From assembly GCF_008087345.1 (NCBI RefSeq), contig NZ_VHIB01000001.1, forward strand, positions 992,001 to 1,056,000: 64,000 bases of DNA, written 5' to 3'. Below are positions 60,002 to 64,000 of this stretch, one piece after another. How positions within the stretch are numbered: the first letter of the stretch is position 1; each line of letters opens with the position of its first letter. Source of the stretch: Nocardioides caldifontis (GTDB taxonomy: Bacteria > Actinomycetota > Actinomycetes > Propionibacteriales > Nocardioidaceae). The notes beneath the pieces are model-generated. The model was not told where the DNA came from, made no database searches, and worked only from the letters and a program-made list of their open reading frames with translations. A program made the position numbers and the translations under genes.

Positions 60002-61414
60002 GTGACGATCCGGCTGTACGACACCGTGTCCCGGGAGGTGCGACCCCTGACCCCGTTGGTCGAGGGGAAGGTGGGCATCTACCTGTGCGGGCTGACCGTG
60101 CAGTCCGAGCCGCACGTCGGCCACGTCCGGTCGGCGGTCAACTTCGACCTGCTGCGCCGCTGGCTCACCCACCGCGGGCTCGAGGTGACGCTGATCCGCA
60201 ACGTCACCGACATCGACGACAAGATCCTGGTGAAGTCGGCCGAGCAGGGGCGGCCCTGGTACAACCTCGCCTACGACATGGCGCGCGAGCTGACCCGGGC
60301 CTACGAGGCGCTCAACGTGCTGCCGCCCACCTACGAGCCGCTGGCCACCGGCCACGTGCCGGAGATGATCGCGCTGATCGAGGCGCTGGTCGAGCGGGGC
60401 CACGCCTATGCGGCCGCCGACGGGTCGGGCGACGTCTACTTCGACGTCCGGTCGTGGCCGGCGTACGGCGAGCTGAGCGGGCAGAAGATCGACGAGATGA
60501 GCCCGGCGGAGGACGCCGACCCGCGCGGCAAGCGGGACCCCCGCGACTTCGCGCTCTGGAAGGGGCGCAAGGCGAGCGAGCCGGAGTCGGCCTCGTGGCC
60601 CTCGCCGTGGGGCCCCGGTCGGCCGGGGTGGCACATCGAGTGCTCGGCGATGGCGCTGAAGTACCTAGGCGGTGCGTTCGACGTCCACGGTGGCGGCGTC
60701 GACCTGCGGTTCCCGCACCACGAGAACGAGATGGCGCAGTCGCGCGCGGCCGGCTACGACTTCGCCTCGACCTGGATGCACAACGCCTGGATCACGACCG
60801 CCGGCGAGAAGATGAGCAAGTCGCTGGGCAACAGCCTGACGATCCCGTCGGTGCTCGAGCGCAACCGGGCGATCGACCTGCGGTTCTACATGGTCTCGGC
60901 GCACTACCGCTCGACGGTGGAGTTCTCCTTCGAGGCGCTCGACGAGGCTGCGGCCGGGTTCCAGCGCATCGAGCACTTCCTCGAGCGGGCGGTGGCGTTG
61001 CTCGGCACCGTCGAGCCCGGCGAGGTGCCTCCTGCGTTCGCCGAGGCGATGGACGACGACCTCGGCGCACCGGCGGCGGTCGCGGTGCTCCACTCGACGG
61101 TCCGCGAGTGCAACAAGCTGCTCGGCGGTGCCCCCACCGACGAGCTGCGCGATCTCGCCGGCCAGGTGCGCGCGATGCTCGGCGTGCTCGGGGTCGACCC
61201 GCTCGACGAGCACTGGTCCGCGGGCAGCGGCTCGTCCGACGAGCAGCGGCTCCACGACGCCGTGGACGCGCTGGTCGCAGGGCTGCTCGAGCAGCGGCAG
61301 GAGGCCCGCAAGTCCAAGGACTTCGCCGCCGCCGACGCGATCCGCGACCGCATCAAGGCGGCCGGCATCGAGGTCGAGGACACCCCGTCCGGTCCGGTCT
61401 GGAGCCTGCGCTGA
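60002..61414 (+). CDS. cysS: Cysteinyl-tRNA synthetase
   Basis: The 470-residue class I synthetase has the zinc ligand region [20 protein letters not shown] with a HVGH signature near 38-41, [25 protein letters not shown] and the KMSKS loop ([11 protein letters not shown]) near residue 270. It charges tRNA-Cys. A paralogue, MshC, makes mycothiol, but full length, a conserved anticodon domain and the adjacent rlmB favour CysS. GTG 60002. Stop/start overlap (TGATG) with rlmB. Confidence 0.93.
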   Translation: MTIRLYDTVSREVRPLTPLVEGKVGIYLCGLTVQSEPHVGHVRSAVNFDLLRRWLTHRGLEVTLIRNVTDIDDKILVKSAEQGRPWYNLAYDMARELTRAYEALNVLPPTYEPLATGHVPEMIALIEALVERGHAYAAADGSGDVYFDVRSWPAYGELSGQKIDEMSPAEDADPRGKRDPRDFALWKGRKASEPESASWPSPWGPGRPGWHIECSAMALKYLGGAFDVHGGGVDLRFPHHENEMAQSRAAGYDFASTWMHNAWITTAGEKMSKSLGNSLTIPSVLERNRAIDLRFYMVSAHYRSTVEFSFEALDEAAAGFQRIEHFLERAVALLGTVEPGEVPPAFAEAMDDDLGAPAAVAVLHSTVRECNKLLGGAPTDELRDLAGQVRAMLGVLGVDPLDEHWSAGSGSSDEQRLHDAVDALVAGLLEQRQEARKSKDFAAADAIRDRIKAAGIEVEDTPSGPVWSLR

Positions 61415-62358
61415 TGGCGGGCAACTCGTCGAGGCGCGGCGCGATCCGCAAGACCTCCAAGGGCAACCCCACCGCGGGCTCGGGCGGCCGGGTCCGCCGC
61501 GGGCTCGAGGGCAAGGGGCCGACGCCGAAGGCCGCGGAGCGCGAGGGGCACAAGGCCTACAAGGCGAAGAAGCGTGCGGAGAAGGCCGCGCCCAAGCCTC
61601 GGCGGAGCAAGAGCTCCGAGGTCGAGTGGGTGGCCGGCCGCAACTCGGTCGTCGAGGCGCTGCGGGCGGGGATGCCGGTCTCCGCGGTCTACGTCGCCGA
61701 GGGCGCCGAGCGCGACGGCCGGCTCCGCGAGGTCTTCCGGGTCGCCGCCGACCGGGGCATCGCGCTGCTCGAGGTCGCCCGCCCCGAGCTCGACCGGCTG
61801 ACCCAGGGGGCGGTGCACCAGGGGCTCGCGGCCAAGGTGCCGCCGTACGAGTACGCCCACCCCGACGACCTCCTTGAGCAGGCGTCCGCGGCCGGCGACC
61901 CGCCGCTGATCGTCGCGCTCGACTCGGTCACCGACCCGCGCAACCTCGGTGCGGTGGTCCGCAGCGCCTCCGGCTTCGGAGCGCACGGCGTGCTCATCCC
62001 CGAGCGGCGCGCCGCCGGGATGACCGCCTCGGCGTGGAAGACCTCGGCCGGGGCCGCGGCGCGCGTGCCGGTCGCGCAGGCGGTGAACCTCACCCGGCAG
62101 CTGAAGGCCTACCAGGACGCCGGCTGCATGGTGGTCGGACTGGCCGCCGACGGCGACGTCTCGCTGCCCGACCTCGACCTCGCCGACGGCCCGCTCGTCC
62201 TCGTCGTCGGCTCCGAGGGCGACGGGCTCTCCCGGCTCGTCGCCGAGACCTGCGACCAGCTGGTCTCGATCCCGATGGTCGACGACCTCGAGTCGCTGAA
62301 CGCCGGAGTCGCGGCCGGGATCGCGCTCTACGCGATCGCGGAGAAGCGCCGGGGCTGA
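61414..62358 (+). CDS. rlmB: 23S rRNA 2'-O-methyltransferase (RlmB/TrmH family)
   Basis: The 314-residue protein has a Lys/Arg-rich N-terminal extension (~1-70), a SpoU substrate-binding domain ([20 protein letters not shown]) and the trefoil-knot catalytic domain: [60 protein letters not shown]. It methylates a guanosine ribose, G2251 in E. coli numbering. The basic extension is common in actinobacterial copies. It is coupled to cysS as in mycobacteria. Confidence 0.93.
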   Translation: MAGNSSRRGAIRKTSKGNPTAGSGGRVRRGLEGKGPTPKAAEREGHKAYKAKKRAEKAAPKPRRSKSSEVEWVAGRNSVVEALRAGMPVSAVYVAEGAERDGRLREVFRVAADRGIALLEVARPELDRLTQGAVHQGLAAKVPPYEYAHPDDLLEQASAAGDPPLIVALDSVTDPRNLGAVVRSASGFGAHGVLIPERRAAGMTASAWKTSAGAAARVPVAQAVNLTRQLKAYQDAGCMVVGLAADGDVSLPDLDLADGPLVLVVGSEGDGLSRLVAETCDQLVSIPMVDDLESLNAGVAAGIALYAIAEKRRG

Positions 62359-62400
62359 GGCTGGGGCCGCAAAACCCCATGGTGCCCTGGGAAACCGGTG

Positions 62401-62448
62401 CTCCCCACAGGTCGCAGTCGATGGGAAGCACCAGGTTCCTGTGGGGAG
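62401..62448. other. Long-arm hairpin between rlmB and the acyl-CoA dehydrogenase
   Basis: Perfect 11-bp arms CTCCCCACAGG (62401-62411) and CCTGTGGGGAG (62438-62448) enclose 26 nt. A competing pairing, GGTGCT (62397-62402) with AGCACC (62427-62432), overlaps the first arm. It may be a terminator for the cysS-rlmB transcript or a regulatory leader; the two alternatives cannot be resolved by eye. Confidence 0.45.
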
Positions 62449-62513
62449 TGGCTCGCGTCACCGCCGGAACCGGTTCTCCAGCAGGCCGGTGAGGGTGATA
62501 CTGGGTCGCGTTC

Positions 62514-62527
62514 TTACCGACCGGTAA
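62514..62527. promoter_or_regulatory. Palindromic operator ahead of acyl-CoA dehydrogenase
   Basis: TTACCG and CGGTAA around AC, 17 bp before the ATG. It is placed to overlap the promoter; TetR-type regulators of fatty-acid genes bind such short dyads. No regulator gene is adjacent. Confidence 0.5.
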
Positions 62528-62543
62528 CCAGCGAGGTGTCCCC

Positions 62544-63689
62544 ATGCGGCGTTCGATCTACGACGAGGACCACGAGGCCTTCCGGAGCTCGGTTCGCGAG
62601 TTCCTGGAGCGCCAGGTCACCCCGCACCTCGAGGAGCACCAGCGGGAGAAGCAGATCCCGCGGGAGTTCTGGATCGAGGCCGGCAAGCAGGGGTTCCTCG
62701 GGCTCGAGATCCCCGAGCAGTACGGCGGCTCCGAGGCCGGTGACTACCGGTTCAACGCGGTCCTCACCGAGGAGCTCGCGAAGGTCAACATGGCGCTCCC
62801 GTCGTGCGTAGGGATCCACTCCGACATCGTGGCGCCCTACCTCGTGCACCTCACCACCGAGGAGCAGCGCGAGCGGTGGCTCCCCGGCTTCTGCTCCGGC
62901 GAGCTGCTGACCGCGATCGGGATGACCGAGCCCTCCGGCGGCTCCGACCTCGCGGCGCTGAAGACGACCGCGACGCAAGATGGGGGCGACTACGTCCTCA
63001 ACGGGTCGAAGACGTTCATCACCAACGGCTACTCCGCCGACCTCGTGGTCGTGGCCGCGCGTACCTCCCCGGAGAAGAAGGCGCGCGGCATCTCGCTCTT
63101 CGGCGTCGAGGCGACCATGGAGGGGTTCTCCCGCGGCCGCAAGCTCGACAAGGCCGGCCAGGACGAGTCCGACACCGCCGAGCTGTTCTTCGAGAACGTC
63201 CGGGTCCCGGCGGCCAACCTCATCGGCGAGCTCGACCAGGGGTTCATCCACATGATGACCTGGCTGCCGCAGGAGCGGCTCGGGTCGGCGATCACCAACA
63301 TCAGCCACGCGGCGCAGATCCTCGACGAGACGATCGCCTACATCAAGGAGCGCAAGGCGTTCGGACAGCCGGTCGGCTCCTTCCAGCACAACAAGTTCCT
63401 CGCCGCCGAGCTGGTCACCAAGGTGGAGATGGTGCAGTCGTACGTCGACGCCGCGGTCATGCAGCACACCGAGGGGAAGCTGACGCCGATCGACGCGGCG
63501 AAGGTCAAGTGGATCTCCGCCCAGGTGCAGAACGAGGTGCTCGACCACTGCGTGCAGCTGCACGGCGGCTACGGCTACATGAACGAGTACCGCGTCACCC
63601 GCGCCTGGCGCGACGCCCGCGTCACGAAGATCTGGGCCGGGTCCAACGAGATCATGAAGGAGCTCATCGGTCGCGACCTGGGACTCTGA
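62544..63689 (+). CDS. Acyl-CoA dehydrogenase
   Basis: The 381-residue protein has AIGMTEPSGGSDLAALKTTA near residues 127-146, the FAD/substrate motif YVLNGSKTFITNGYSADLVV, a KERKAFGQPVGSFQHNKFLA helix and a C-terminal KIWAGSNEIMKELIGRDLG with QLHGGYGYMNEYRVTRAWRD before it. It is canonical and probably active on medium or long acyl-CoAs. ATG 62544 lies 17 bp after a perfect 14-bp dyad. Its 3' end overlaps the convergent membrane gene by 26 bp. Confidence 0.9.
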   Translation: MRRSIYDEDHEAFRSSVREFLERQVTPHLEEHQREKQIPREFWIEAGKQGFLGLEIPEQYGGSEAGDYRFNAVLTEELAKVNMALPSCVGIHSDIVAPYLVHLTTEEQRERWLPGFCSGELLTAIGMTEPSGGSDLAALKTTATQDGGDYVLNGSKTFITNGYSADLVVVAARTSPEKKARGISLFGVEATMEGFSRGRKLDKAGQDESDTAELFFENVRVPAANLIGELDQGFIHMMTWLPQERLGSAITNISHAAQILDETIAYIKERKAFGQPVGSFQHNKFLAAELVTKVEMVQSYVDAAVMQHTEGKLTPIDAAKVKWISAQVQNEVLDHCVQLHGGYGYMNEYRVTRAWRDARVTKIWAGSNEIMKELIGRDLGL

Positions 63690-63996
63690 CCGCGTCCCAC
63701 GGGTCGCGCAGGGCCAGGGCGAGCACGGCCGCGGCGAGCACCAGCACCGCGACCCAGCGCAGCATCGTGGCCTCCCACGGCGGGCCCCACGGCTGGGCGT
63801 CGACGAGCACCCACCCGTGCGGCACCTGGCGGACGAGCACGGCGAGGACGACCACCCCGATCACCGCGGGGTACGCCGGCATGGCGAGCCCGCGTGCCCG
63901 GAGCACCGCCCCGAGCGTGGCGCCCAGCAGCGTGAACCCGAGGAGCTCGACGCCCAGCAGGGACAGCGGGAGCCACGGGTTCCGGTGGTCGGCCAC
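63664..63996 (-). CDS. Small membrane protein at the window edge
   Basis: The 110-residue protein has three to four hydrophobic segments (LLGVELLGFTLLGATLGAVL; YPAVIGVVVLAVLVRQVPH; MLRWVAVLVLAAAVLALALR). The GTG at 63996 is only four bases from the end of the window, so the gene may begin further upstream. I do not recognise a family. Confidence 0.55.
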   Translation of the reverse strand: MADHRNPWLPLSLLGVELLGFTLLGATLGAVLRARGLAMPAYPAVIGVVVLAVLVRQVPHGWVLVDAQPWGPPWEATMLRWVAVLVLAAAVLALALRDPWDAVRVPGRDR

Positions 63997-64000
63997 GAGC

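Noticed and set aside
62359-62543. Cobalamin or other known riboswitch
   Set aside because: No recognisable consensus box of any class I could identify; only simple hairpins are visible.
1-64000. tRNA or rRNA genes
   Set aside because: No gap contains a TTCGA-type T-arm with acceptor ends, and no rRNA-like sequence was seen; a tRNA scan would settle this.

Overview
The window is about 64 kb of very GC-rich DNA with dense, short-spaced genes, many GTG starts and frequent 1-4 nt stop/start overlaps. Marker genes are actinobacterial: a carD-ispF-cysS-rlmB neighbourhood, a GAF-ANTAR protein, a DUF222/HNH protein, a TIGR03086 protein, a SigG-like ECF factor and a DesA3-type desaturase with its reductase. 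The overall flavour fits the Nocardioidaceae (Nocardioides-like); that assignment is inference from gene content. I see no tRNA, rRNA, CRISPR array, prophage or complete insertion sequence.

Layout. 0-10 kb: a flavin oxidase, an acyl-CoA dehydrogenase paired with an APH-type kinase, a sodium symporter plus agmatinase-family ureohydrolase diverging from a PucR regulator, and two tandem acyl-CoA dehydrogenases. 10-20 kb: a LuxR regulator diverging from a YtcJ-type amidohydrolase across a region rich in inverted repeats, a second such amidohydrolase, GAF-ANTAR, DUF1905 and TIGR03086 proteins, an ECF sigma factor, a leaderless ArsR-SRPBCC pair and a rhodanese. 20-28 kb: DUF222/HNH protein, inositol-phosphatase-like enzyme, secreted SGNH esterase, epimerase, BCCT transporter, acyl-CoA dehydrogenase. 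28-32 kb: a hexitol PTS operon (IIC, IIB, IIA as separate proteins) with a zinc dehydrogenase, and an orphan ABC ATPase. 32-38 kb: a TetR regulator diverging from a three-domain SRPBCC-thiolase-crotonase fusion, a methyltransferase and small envelope or disordered proteins. 38-46 kb: a PLP fold-III enzyme, a TetR regulator, a decayed GMC oxidoreductase, a CidA/LrgB pair, a cyclic-nucleotide-binding protein beside a class III cyclase, and a phosphodiester glycosidase. 46-52 kb: a CdaR/PucR regulator diverging from ferredoxin reductase-desaturase, then a striking 32-bp-periodic palindromic repeat array, then a thioesterase, phosphoglycerate mutase, lipoprotein and UbiA prenyltransferase. 52-64 kb: carD, a MerR-controlled membrane protein/hydrolase operon, ispF, a membrane-anchored molybdopterin oxidoreductase, a C39-like peptidase, cysS, rlmB, another acyl-CoA dehydrogenase and a membrane protein at the edge.

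How it works together. Much of the window is catabolic: five acyl-CoA dehydrogenases, a thiolase/hydratase fusion, a possible 4-hydroxyacyl-CoA kinase, and polyamine and hexitol uptake modules, each next to its own regulator with recognisable inverted-repeat operators. Several of these regulators appear to be translated from leaderless mRNAs. The least explained features are two families of intergenic repeats: the 32-bp dyad array at 49.25-49.60 kb, and the GGGCGG-TTCAACAC family at 26.6 and 32.7 kb.
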